This document shows positions 7,722 through 15,356 of a DNA stretch of 64,000 nt, one piece after another (within the stretch, counting starts at the first letter, position 1; each line of letters starts with the position of its first letter). Made by a program: the position numbers and the translations under genes. The DNA lies in the NCBI GenBank assembly GCA_965232895.1, contig OZ247430.1, positions 4,030,001 to 4,094,000 on the forward strand, given 5' to 3'. Below the pieces are notes generated by a model. It worked only from the letters and a program-made list of their open reading frames with translations. It made no database searches and was not told where the DNA came from. This DNA is from Bin87 sp965232895 (GTDB lineage Bacteria; Chloroflexota; Dehalococcoidia; Lucifugimonadales; UBA3495).

Positions 7722-8691
7722 GAGCCTATCCTAATAACTGGTGAAAACTCGCGGTCCCGTTCCGGGAAATCAGGCCAGGGTTACATCTAGACTGGCGCAA
7801 TGAGCAGAACGAAAGATCCCAAGCCCCCGCGTCCCAAGCGTGCGGGCTCGGCCACCAGGACCAATCCCACCACCGGCGGTTACCAGATCTCCGATGAACT
7901 CTGGGAAGTGCTGCAACCCTGATCCCAGAGCATGTGAACACCCATCGGTTTGGCGGAGGCCGGCCCCGGGTTCCCAACCGCACCTGCGCCAACGGCATCT
8001 TCTACGTGCTGCGCACCGGCTGCCAGTGGAAGGCTCTGGATGCCACCGGCATCTGTTCCGGCTCAACCGCCCACCTGCGCTTTCAGGAATGGGTGGCCGC
8101 TGGGGTGTTCCTGGAGTTGTGGCGAGTGGGACAGGAACGCTACGACGAACTGAAGGGGCTGGACTGGAGTTGGGTGAGCATGGACGGCGCCATGACCAAA
8201 TCGCCCCTGGGTGGGGGAAAAAACCGGCGCCAACCCCACTGACCGCGGCAAGCGGGGCGTCAAGCGCAGCCTTTTGACCGAGGCCCAGGGCATTCCGGTG
8301 GGTGTGGCGGTGGACGGAGCCAACCGCCACGACATGAAGCTGGTGCGGCCGACCCTGGACAGTGTGGTGATAGCGCGTCCTGATCCCACTCTGGAGCAGC
8401 CCCAGGGGATGTGCCTGGACAAAGGCTACGACTTCGACGAGGTGCGTCGCACCTTGGAGGAGTTCGGCTTCACCGCCCATATCCGCAGTCGCGGCGAAGA
8501 GGCGAAGGCCATCAAGCGGGAGGCTGGGTTCAGGGCGCGCCGCTGGGTGGTGGAGCGCACCCACGGCTGGCTGAACCGTTTTCGGCGCATCCTGGTCCGC
8601 TGGGACAAGTCCCCCGAAAACTACATCGCCTTTCTGCATTTCGCCTGCGCCCTCATCACCCTCAGAGCCGCCGGGTTATTAGGATAGGCTC
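7722..8691 (+). mobile_element. IS5-family insertion sequence, 970 bp
   Basis: Perfect 17-bp inverted repeats GAGCCTATCCTAATAAC bound the element (7722-7738 and its complement 8675-8691). Each end abuts TTA (7719-7721 and 8692-8694), a 3-base target duplication typical of several IS5 subgroups. The single transposase gene is broken into three frames. The element sits about 100 bases downstream of tRNA-Arg. Perfect ends and duplication argue for a recent insertion despite the damaged gene. Confidence 0.92.
7800..8687 (+). pseudogene. IS5-family DDE transposase with two frame breaks
   Basis: Joining three segments gives one ~295-residue transposase. Segment 1 starts at ATG 7800 (MSRTKDPKPPRPKRAG) and hits TGA after ELWEVLQP near 7920. 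Segment 2 continues one frame away through NTHRFGGGRPRVPNR to SMDGAMTKSPLGGG. Segment 3 resumes the first frame at TGANPTDRGKRG and runs to the stop at 8685-8687 inside the right inverted repeat. The breaks look like loss of one C in a C-run near 7918 and gain of one A in the six-A run 8218-8223, so they cancel. DDE residues would be in SMDG, AVDGANRHD and VVERTHGW. Either true decay, sequencing error in homopolymers or, for the A-run, transcriptional slippage could explain this. Confidence 0.85.
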
Positions 8692-8948
8692 TTAGTGGAA
8701 GCCGGCGCCGTGGTGAGTTGGATCGTGGCGGCGGATGATGCGTGTTTGGGCTGAGGCCAAAAGAAGTTGCGAAACTAAACGCTCGGCTTGTCAGGAGCAA
8801 CAAGGGCCGCTGAAGGGCCCTGGTGCGATGCGTACTTGCTCACCTCCGCTGCAAACTTGGCGATCACTCATTCGCCGGGCACCCCGGTCCTGGCCCATCG
8901 ACACCGCTCTCGGCATCATGTGCAACTGCGACCGAATTTCCGCAGGGA

Positions 8949-10343
8949 CTAATTTCCCACCTCTGATTGAAACACAAGCCCGTCCCCGGCGCGGGTGAGA
9001 ATCACCAATCGGTCGCCAAAGACGTGATACCGCTCCGCGGCCGCCAGGAAGTCGAGATACTGGCGCTGTTGAGGCGACACGGTGCGCTGGTCGCCGCACG
9101 AATTCTTCGTACTCAGGGCTGCGTCGTCGTTGAAAATCGTCCCATCCGCGCCGATCAATATCGTCCCTTGCCCGCCAACCGTGCGGTACGCGTACGAGTG
9201 ACACCCAAGCGACCCTTCAACGAATCCCTCGGCGAATGCGGCGGTTACGTCCACTCCGGGCAGCACGTCGGTATCCCTGGGCCGGGTCATGCCCGAACCG
9301 TCCGAACGGATCTCGATGAATCGGGTCAGGTGCCACCGCACGTCAAATATAGCGCCTGCCGGTTGGGGCAACGGTTCGAACGTCAGCGTCTTGCCCTTGC
9401 TGGTACGCACCATCAATCGTTTGGACCCCTCAGCCTGATGAACCGAGTATTCGTTCGCCCAGCCGAAGTCCTCGTCGAACCGGTGCTCCCGTTTCACGGC
9501 GTCCCTGGAGCACGCCTCAATGGAACCGGACATGCCCTTGCTTGGTATCCGGATGCGCCCGTCGGACGCCGTGTACCCTAGGGTATAATCCCGGCAGGCA
9601 GTGGCGCCGGTAGCCGCCCGGGAGTTCAAAAACAAAAGGGTCGTATCCCCTTCGCCGTAGGTCCCGTCATCGTCCACGAGGCGCCAACTGGTGCCCGACA
9701 GATCCATAGGTCGCCCGGCCAATGGCGGTTGCCTGACGAAAGCCAGCGCGACCTCTCCCGAGCGGTCGACTATATGCAGCCGGTCATCCACGAGGTGTGC
9801 TCTGGCCGGCTGTAGCATGGCATCCAGGTACCGGTCACCCTGGTCGAGGATGCCGGGAGGGCTCATGCAGCCCATGGCGGTTCCGCCAAAGGGCGGCACG
9901 GAGATGTCCCCGTCTGCATTGATTATCGGTTTGCCGGACTCATGCCGGCCGCCGAAGAAATTGCAGCCGTCAAACCCGTTGAACCGCGGACCGTTGACCG
10001 TTAGTGTTGCATACGTTCCGGCAATCGGAGGCTGCCCGTAGATCGACTCCAGAATCCAGGTAGCGCCGTCAATTGACGATGTGCTCGGACTAGGCTTGGG
10101 AACCGCGGTGGCCGCAGAAGTTGTTGTGGGATTGAGGGCCGGAACGGGGGTTCCAGCAACGCTTGTGGTGGAATTGGGCGCCGAAATCGCCCCGCCAGTA
10201 GAGGTCGGAGTGAGGTTGAACTCCGGAGCAACGCTGCTGACGTTACTCTGGGGTCGCTCGGGCTGATCAGGGCCGTCGCAGGCGATGCCAGCCATCAGCG
10301 CAACGGTGGTCGCCAGCGCCACCATCAATCCGGTTGTCCGCAT
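8949..10343 (-). CDS. Lipoprotein with three META (HslJ-like) domains
   Basis: A 464-residue secreted protein. The start ATG 10343 follows GGGAGG by ten bases; a TTG at 10352 lies too close to that site. An N-terminal hydrophobic segment ends MAGIAC, so it is probably a lipoprotein, although the lipobox is imperfect. A Ser/Thr/Pro-rich linker (to about residue 95) leads to three related blocks of the META type, recognisable by W.L......P......L.F....G..GCN patterns: TWILESIYG.../GFDGCNFFGG, GTSWRLVDDD.../GATACRDYTLG and RWHLTRF.../EGSLGCHSY. META domains occur in the E. coli heat-shock protein HslJ and in surface proteins; their biochemical role is unclear. Flanked by the IS5 element and a decayed lipoprotein gene. 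Confidence 0.8.
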   Translation of the reverse strand: MRTTGLMVALATTVALMAGIACDGPDQPERPQSNVSSVAPEFNLTPTSTGGAISAPNSTTSVAGTPVPALNPTTTSAATAVPKPSPSTSSIDGATWILESIYGQPPIAGTYATLTVNGPRFNGFDGCNFFGGRHESGKPIINADGDISVPPFGGTAMGCMSPPGILDQGDRYLDAMLQPARAHLVDDRLHIVDRSGEVALAFVRQPPLAGRPMDLSGTSWRLVDDDGTYGEGDTTLLFLNSRAATGATACRDYTLGYTASDGRIRIPSKGMSGSIEACSRDAVKREHRFDEDFGWANEYSVHQAEGSKRLMVRTSKGKTLTFEPLPQPAGAIFDVRWHLTRFIEIRSDGSGMTRPRDTDVLPGVDVTAAFAEGFVEGSLGCHSYAYRTVGGQGTILIGADGTIFNDDAALSTKNSCGDQRTVSPQQRQYLDFLAAAERYHVFGDRLVILTRAGDGLVFQSEVGN

Positions 10344-10418
10344 GGGGTTCAAACCTCCCGACGCGGCAACGACCAGTTGGACCCAAGATGTCGGCCACCC
10401 ATAGTGGCGTTCCGCGCG

Positions 10419-10817
10419 TTATCGATACTCGTCCGTCTTCCCGTAGGTTTCTGATCCCCCCAGGCCGATGCGCGCGGCGGGTGTCGGGTGGACAACCTCC
10501 CCGGTGCGCCAGTTGATCGCGAGCCACGCCTGGATGCTTCCCCGTCCGGAGCCGGTACTATATCACCGTTCATCACCGACAGGAGCATGGCCCCAGTAAC
10601 CGCATGGCCTGAGCGCCCGACGCGACGTGAGTGATGTAGGTGACCTTTTCAGGCATCTCCGGAGGCAATCCCTCAACGAAAGTGACCACGACGCCAGAAT
10701 CCAGTTCCAGTCTATCGGCGGCCGCGTCCGACCATGGAGCGGGCCCTGGCACGCCACCGCAGGCCGACAGGCGATAACCACCAGTCCAAGCGACACGGCG
10801 TTCAGCAGCGATTTCAT
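10419..10817 (-). pseudogene. Decayed small lipoprotein gene with about three frameshifts
   Basis: Reading from ATG 10817 gives a clean signal peptide (MKSLLNAVSLGLVVIA). Protein-like sequence then continues in the next frame, with a proper lipobox LSACGG, then VVVTFVEGLPPEMPEKVTY. It moves to the third frame (TGAMLLSVMNGDIVPAPDG) and finally returns to the first frame (IQAWLAINWRTGEVVHPTP) to a stop at 10419-10421. Three single-base losses would explain all shifts and restore an ~133-residue lipoprotein. I do not recognise the family. The reconstruction rests on pattern reading, so confidence is moderate. Confidence 0.45.
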
Positions 10818-11747
10818 GGCATACACCGCGTCGTAGGGGATCCGGAGGCGCCGCGCAGAGTGGCGCGAGAACCGCAGGGGGCTTGAGCCATGCGGGCGAC
10901 CTTTTCCGATTTCTACGGCGTCAGTCCCGGGACGAAAGCAAACACTATTTGTGATGGCAGCAGGTATTGTCGTGGCGCCAAGCGGTATTCTAAGAGCGGA
11001 ACAACCACGTTCCTGGTGGAATGCGGGAGGCGTTTTCTTGTCGCCACCCGCAGTTGAATAGTTTGGTATCCGGCGATTTTGATAACGTGAAACATGTTCG
11101 CGTGCTGGTTTTGTTGGTCTGGTGTCCCGCGGCAACCAGATTCGCTCGATTATCGTCAACGCGTTACCCCAATCAAAACGTTGCGTGTGGGAAGTGATTG
11201 CCTCGAGCGGGATACTACCGGAAATCGGGTGGCATTTGCTTGGCGGCACGCATGAGCAGGATGGCGAAATGGTAGTGGCTTTGCCGTTGGTTCCGCTCAG
11301 AGGGTTTGATGACATGGTGCCCCTTTCTGGCAGAGTTAGTTCGGTATTGTGCCACCATGGAAGTTCCTCATCACTATCACTGAACGGCAGAGAGGAGCTG
11401 CGATTGTTGAGTAACGTTCCGTCAAGTGGTGGGATTAACCCCATCATCGTTGGTGATTTCCTCAGCGGTGTGCCCGCTCCGGGTACTCTTCGTCCACCGC
11501 ATTGACCAGTACCCTGGCGTGGATCCCGTATAGATCATCGAGGTCCAGGCCGAGCAGGCAATGTTACCACTCCGTGTGCGAAACGTCCCGGTCTGTGATG
11601 CCGCCTGCATCGCGCTCTCGGCCTGCGTCCGCTACGGTCGGCCCGAGCCTGATATCGACTGGTCATACGCTTAGGCGCTCGGGCTCCGCGTCGACCGGCA
11701 CCCCAACGCGCCACCGCCACATCATCTATTGAATAAGTGATTGACCT
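10818..11747. other. Low-GC stretch without a convincing gene
   Basis: Base composition is lower in GC than the surroundings and reading frames occur on both strands (plus 11122-11505; minus 10563-11447 and 10913-11095), but none has a ribosome site or recognisable motif. Close to the IS110 fragment, minus-strand sequence around 11460-11560 reads GLDLDDLYGIHARVLVNAVD and EEYPERAHR before a stop, with earlier stops in the same frame; it may be the tail of another gene destroyed by rearrangement. I see nothing else supportable here. Confidence 0.35.
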
Positions 11748-12367
11748 GGTGGCCGCCAGGGTTGCCATGTACAAGGCGGCCCGCAACTGGCGCCGGCCGC
11801 CCCACACCGAGCGTTTGCCGCGCCATTGTCCGCGGTCCCGGTTGTAGGGAGCCACGCCCGCCAGGGCGGCGATTGCCCCCGGTCTGGCGTGTCCCAGCTC
11901 GGGCAGCTGGGCGATCAGCGTGGAGACCAGGACCGGCCCCACGCCGGGGATGGAGCGCAGCAGTTTGGCTTGAGTTTGCCAGACGGCGTGGTCTTGCAGC
12001 AGCGCGGCGATGTCCTGGTCCAGTTGGGCCACCTGCCTTCCCAACAGCTCCAGGTGGTCGTCGATTTGGGCGACCACCAGTTCCGACGACACCTGCCGCC
12101 GGCGGTTGCGCTCCTGGGTCTGCATGGTGACCAACTGACGGCGCCGGGACACCAGAGCTTGCAACTCCCGCTGGGCCGCGTCGGGCAACGGACGCACCGG
12201 CGGACGCAGCGCAGCTCCGAACTGGGCCAGTACCTGGGCGTCCAGCCGGTCGGTCTTGGCCAGCCGTCCCGTAGCCCGGGCGAACTCCCGCACCTGGCGC
12301 GGATTGACCACCACTGCGGGCAGTCCGGCGGCGGCCAACTCCGTCACCAGCCGGGTTTCCAATCCCC
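11748..12367 (-). pseudogene. IS110 transposase fragment (620 bp, both ends missing)
   Basis: Matches positions 14049-14668 of the second IS110 copy with no insertion or deletion and only scattered substitutions. It lacks the first catalytic aspartate region (GIDVSQ) and everything after MATLAATR, so it cannot encode a working enzyme. A conspicuous change is in the C-terminal active-site motif: NRDSGQW of the other copy is NRDRGQW here (one base, 11832-11834), removing the presumed catalytic serine. The open frame that continues to 12611 and 11535 on either side is non-homologous flank. Palindromic AT-rich repeats lie immediately to the right. Confidence 0.88.
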
Positions 12368-12424
12368 TTAACGGCTTCACACAGCGAGCCCCAGGATTAA
12401 CGGTCTGCCGCGTCGTTGGCTTCT

Positions 12425-12530
12425 CCAAGATACAAGGATTTGCCGGATTTTCAGGATTGGGTGTTCTTTCCCATCGGACGGCTCCAATCCTGATAATCCC
12501 CAAATCTTGAAAATCCTGATCCTGACGTTT
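12425..12530. repeat. Imperfect palindromic AT-rich repeat, copy 1
   Basis: The left arm (about 12431-12462, containing CCGGATTTTCAGGATTGG) is an imperfect inverted copy of the right arm (about 12490-12530, containing CCAATCCTGATAATCC and AAAATCCTGATCCTGAC). The composition is far more AT-rich than the surrounding genes. It resembles the CAGGAT-rich palindromes at 12622-12712 and 23945-24074. Confidence 0.65.
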
Positions 12531-12621
12531 CTCCATCGCAAACCGGGTACGCGTGAAAGGTCCTGCCCTTTTCATAGTCCCGTATGGTGGCCTTTCACTG
12601 TGAACTGTCATTCCGGCGGAA

Positions 12622-12712
12622 AATGTCAGAATCAGAATTTACCGGATTTTGACATTTTCAGGATGTTCATAAATCCCGAAAATCTTCTAATCCTGGCAAT
12701 CCTGATCCTGAC
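12622..12712. repeat. Imperfect palindromic AT-rich repeat, copy 2
   Basis: Left arm starts GTCAGAATCAGAATTTACC (12624 onward) and ends TTTTCAGGAT near 12663. The right arm, read on the minus strand, starts GTCAGGATCAGGATTGCC and ends TTTTCGGGAT. Together they form a long hairpin-like unit upstream of prs, of the same family as the copy at 12425-12530. Confidence 0.65.
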
Positions 12713-12863
12713 AATGACTTTGCACCAGCACTGGTGAGAGAGCGCCTGCCGTTGACGGGAATCGGTTCGCCCAATTACCATTACCACCCGATTGTCCCGC
12801 TGCATTGGCCGGATTCCGTGCCGGCTGCCATGCCCCCGACGCAATTTACTGCAAGGTGCTGCC

Positions 12864-13811
12864 ATGTCCACGCTCGAAGAACTCAAGGTATTCACTGGTA
12901 ACGCGCATCCCCAACTGGCACGCGATGTCTGCGATTACCTGGGAATTCCTCTGGGCGAGAGCGAGACCTTCAAGTTCGCCAACGACAACACCTTCGTCCG
13001 CATCGGCGAGAACATCCGGGAGCGGGACGTGTTCATCGTCCAACCCACGGTGGCGCCCACCAACGACAACCTGATGGAACTGCTGATCATGATCGACGCC
13101 TGCAAGCGGGCGTCGGCAGGTCGCATCACCGCCGTGGTGTCCTACTACGGCTACGGGCGGACGGACAAGAAGGACCAGCCGCGGGTGCCGATCACGGCGC
13201 GGTTGGTGGCCGATCTGATCACCACCGCCGGGGCCGACCGGGTGCTGACCCTGGACCTCCACGCCGGCCAGATCCAGGGTTTCTTCAGCATCCCGGTGGA
13301 CGAGTTGACCGCGGAGCCGATCCTGTCCAACTACTTCTTTGAGAAAGGGTTGGAGGATCTGGTCCTGGTTGCCGTTGACTTCGGCATCAGCAAGCGGGCC
13401 CGGGACATGGCATCACGACTGGGCGTGCCGGTGGCCGTAATCGAAAAGCGCCGCACCGCCAACGACGACCGCTCCGAGACCCTGAACGTCATCGGCGACG
13501 TGCGCGGCAAGCGCGCCCTCACTTTCGACGACGAGATCCTCACCGGCGGCACCATCGTCAACGCTGCCAACGCCCTCCTGTATGCCGGCGTGACCGAGGT
13601 GTTCTGCTGCGCGACCCATCCCGTCTTCGCCTCGCAGGCGCCCAGGCTCCTCAAGGAGAGCGCTTTCAAAGAGGTGGTGGTCACCGACTCCGTGCCGCTC
13701 ACCTCGGACCAGAAAGTGGGCAACCTTACGGTACTGTCGGTTGCGCCGCTGATCGGTGAGGCGATGAAGCGCATACATGAAGGCCGTTCCGTGGGAGAGC
13801 TGTTCCAGTAA
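12864..13811 (+). CDS. prs: Ribose-phosphate pyrophosphokinase (PRPP synthetase)
   Basis: Makes phosphoribosyl pyrophosphate from ribose 5-phosphate and ATP for nucleotide, histidine and tryptophan synthesis. The 315-residue product starts at ATG 12864 (MSTLEELKVFTGN), preceded by AAGG; the frame is open further upstream but that part is non-coding repeat. Expected motifs: YYGYGRTDKKDQPR, the divalent-metal/ribose loop TLDLHAGQIQGFF, and the PRPP loop. Some positions are unusual: DDEILTGGT in place of the common DD..DTGGT/AGT loop, and VAVDFGISKRAR where most enzymes have a DVGG.KRAR segment. It is isolated between IS110 remnants, which may affect its expression. Confidence 0.92.
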   Translation: MSTLEELKVFTGNAHPQLARDVCDYLGIPLGESETFKFANDNTFVRIGENIRERDVFIVQPTVAPTNDNLMELLIMIDACKRASAGRITAVVSYYGYGRTDKKDQPRVPITARLVADLITTAGADRVLTLDLHAGQIQGFFSIPVDELTAEPILSNYFFEKGLEDLVLVAVDFGISKRARDMASRLGVPVAVIEKRRTANDDRSETLNVIGDVRGKRALTFDDEILTGGTIVNAANALLYAGVTEVFCCATHPVFASQAPRLLKESAFKEVVVTDSVPLTSDQKVGNLTVLSVAPLIGEAMKRIHEGRSVGELFQ

Positions 13812-13829
13812 ACCGCTTGGCTCAGGCGT

Positions 13830-14834
13830 GCCCAGTTCGGTGGCAGGGAAACGTCAGAAACAGCAACTGTCTTGATGGTCAAGGGGTTAGGCGGCGGCGG
13901 CAATAGGGTTTATCCAGGGAGCGTTGGATTTGATGATGGCGTTGCAGACGGTGAGCAGCTTGCGCATACACGCGATGAGGGCGACCTTCTGGGCCTTGCC
14001 GGCGGCCAGCAGACGCTCATAACAGGCTCGGATGGCTGGGTTGCATCGGGTGGCCGCCAGGGTTGCCATGTACAAGGCGGCCCGCAACTGGCGCCGGCCG
14101 CCCCACACCGAGCGTTTGCCGCGCCATTGTCCGCTGTCCCGGTTGTAGGGAGCAACCCCCGCCAGGGCGGCGATTGCCTTGGGGCTGGCGTGTCCCAGCT
14201 CGGGCAGCTGGGCGATCAGCGTGGAGACCAGGACCGGCCCCACGCCGGGGATGGAGCGCAGCAGTTGGGCTTGAGTTTGCCAGACGGCGTGGTCTTGCAG
14301 CAGTGCGGCGATGTCCTGGTCCAGTTGGGCCACCTGCCTTCCCAACAGCGTCAGGTGGTCATCAATCTGGGCGACCACCAGTTCCGACGACACCTGCCGC
14401 CGGCGGTTGCGCTCCTGGGTCTGCATGGCGACCAACTGACGGCGCCGGGACACCAGAGCTTGCAACTCCCGCTGGGCCGCGTCGGGCAGGGGACGCACCG
14501 GCGGACGCAGCGCGGCCCCGAACTGGGCCAGTACCTGGGCGTCCAGCCAGTCCGTCTTGGCCAGCCGTCCCGTAGCCCGGGCGAACTCCCGGACCTGGCG
14601 GGGATTGACCACCACCACGGGCAGCCCGGCGGCGCCCAACTCCGCCACCAGCCGGGTTTCCAATCCCCCAGTAGCCTCCACGATGACCCGCTGCGGCTCC
14701 AGCGGGATCAGCTCCGCCACCAGCTCGCTCAGACTGGCGTCGGTGTACTCCACACTCCAGGCCCGGTCTGCCGGAAGCGCCCAACAATCCAGGCAGGCTT
14801 GGGACACGTCAATGCCGATCAGCGCCAGGCCCAC
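13830..14834 (-). mobile_element. IS110-family insertion, ends not resolved
   Basis: Contains a nearly full-length IS110-type transposase gene (13887 to about 14822, minus strand). IS110 elements lack classical inverted repeats, so the boundaries given are approximate: only 75 bases separate the transposase stop from the prs stop, and the 5' side runs straight into a membrane-protein reading frame. A second, fragmentary copy lies at 11748-12367. Confidence 0.75.
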
Positions 14835-15356
14835 TACGATGAGCATGATGTGGATCGCGACCAGGACCCACCGACCCGGCCCAAAGGGATCGTGGAGGAA
14901 ACGGGGCACCAGCGCCAGGCGGAACCAGAACCAGAGACCCAGGATACCGCCCATAAACACCCCTGCAGTGGTCATCAACCATCCGACCCTGACCGCTTCC
15001 CAGTCTGCAGGCAGGGACGTCAGGCAAATGACGATGAGGCCGACGCTAACCAATGTCGAAGGGAGCGCCAGACCGTAGCGCGCCAACGGCCAGCGCAGGC
15101 TCGCGACCAGCAGAACCGGCATCAACGCCCAGCCGGCCGCCAGGGAGACCCCTACGAACGCTGGCGTGTGCAAGGTTGCGAACTGGAAGCCCCAGATCAA
15201 TCCGAGGGCAACCACGCTGGTGGCCGCCAGCCTGATGACGCGGATGCTGAAGCGAGCGTCGCGCGCCATCTCGACCGACGTAGGGGCGTGGCGGAAAGCC
15301 GTGTTTCTCACCAAATTCAAGGTTCCCATGTTCTTCAGGCCACCTTTGCCAGGCAT
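13887..15356 (-). CDS. Membrane protein fused in frame to an IS110 transposase
   Basis: One open frame of 489 codons. Start ATG 15356 follows AGGAGG by seven bases and overlaps the end of the radical SAM gene by 22 bases, indicating translational coupling. Residues 1 to ~180 form a membrane protein with about four hydrophobic segments (e.g. VIRLAATSVVALGLIWGF, VSLAAGWALMPVLLVASL, LVAIHIMLIVVGLALIG). From GIDVSQ (about base 14816) it becomes an IS110 transposase: RuvC-like DEDD residues in GIDVSQ, VIVEATGG and KTDWLDAQVLA, then SIPGVGPVLVSTLIAQ and the serine motif NRDSGQW. Thus an IS110 insertion has replaced the end of the membrane protein without breaking the frame. Whether the chimera is made or the transposase starts internally (ATG near 14840) is unknown. 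The membrane protein family is not recognised. Confidence 0.8.
   Translation of the reverse strand: MPGKGGLKNMGTLNLVRNTAFRHAPTSVEMARDARFSIRVIRLAATSVVALGLIWGFQFATLHTPAFVGVSLAAGWALMPVLLVASLRWPLARYGLALPSTLVSVGLIVICLTSLPADWEAVRVGWLMTTAGVFMGGILGLWFWFRLALVPRFLHDPFGPGRWVLVAIHIMLIVVGLALIGIDVSQACLDCWALPADRAWSVEYTDASLSELVAELIPLEPQRVIVEATGGLETRLVAELGAAGLPVVVVNPRQVREFARATGRLAKTDWLDAQVLAQFGAALRPPVRPLPDAAQRELQALVSRRRQLVAMQTQERNRRRQVSSELVVAQIDDHLTLLGRQVAQLDQDIAALLQDHAVWQTQAQLLRSIPGVGPVLVSTLIAQLPELGHASPKAIAALAGVAPYNRDSGQWRGKRSVWGGRRQLRAALYMATLAATRCNPAIRACYERLLAAGKAQKVALIACMRKLLTVCNAIIKSNAPWINPIAAAA

Noticed and set aside
7917..7922. TGA in the IS5 transposase as a possible selenocysteine codon
   Set aside because: The sequence after it makes sense only in another frame, so it is a frameshift and not recoding.
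8211..8242. Programmed frameshift in the IS5 transposase at the A6 run
   Set aside because: The required shift is +1, not the usual -1, and an independent upstream break near 7918 already inactivates the gene; kept only as a minor alternative.
10913..11095. 60-codon minus frame (MFHVIKIAGYQTIQL...VVVPLLEYRL) vaguely like a CcdB-type toxin
   Set aside because: Similarity is a few residues only, no antitoxin neighbour and no ribosome site.
10563..11447. 294-codon minus frame
   Set aside because: No ribosome site, odd composition, and its right part runs across the frames of the decayed lipoprotein gene; probably chance.
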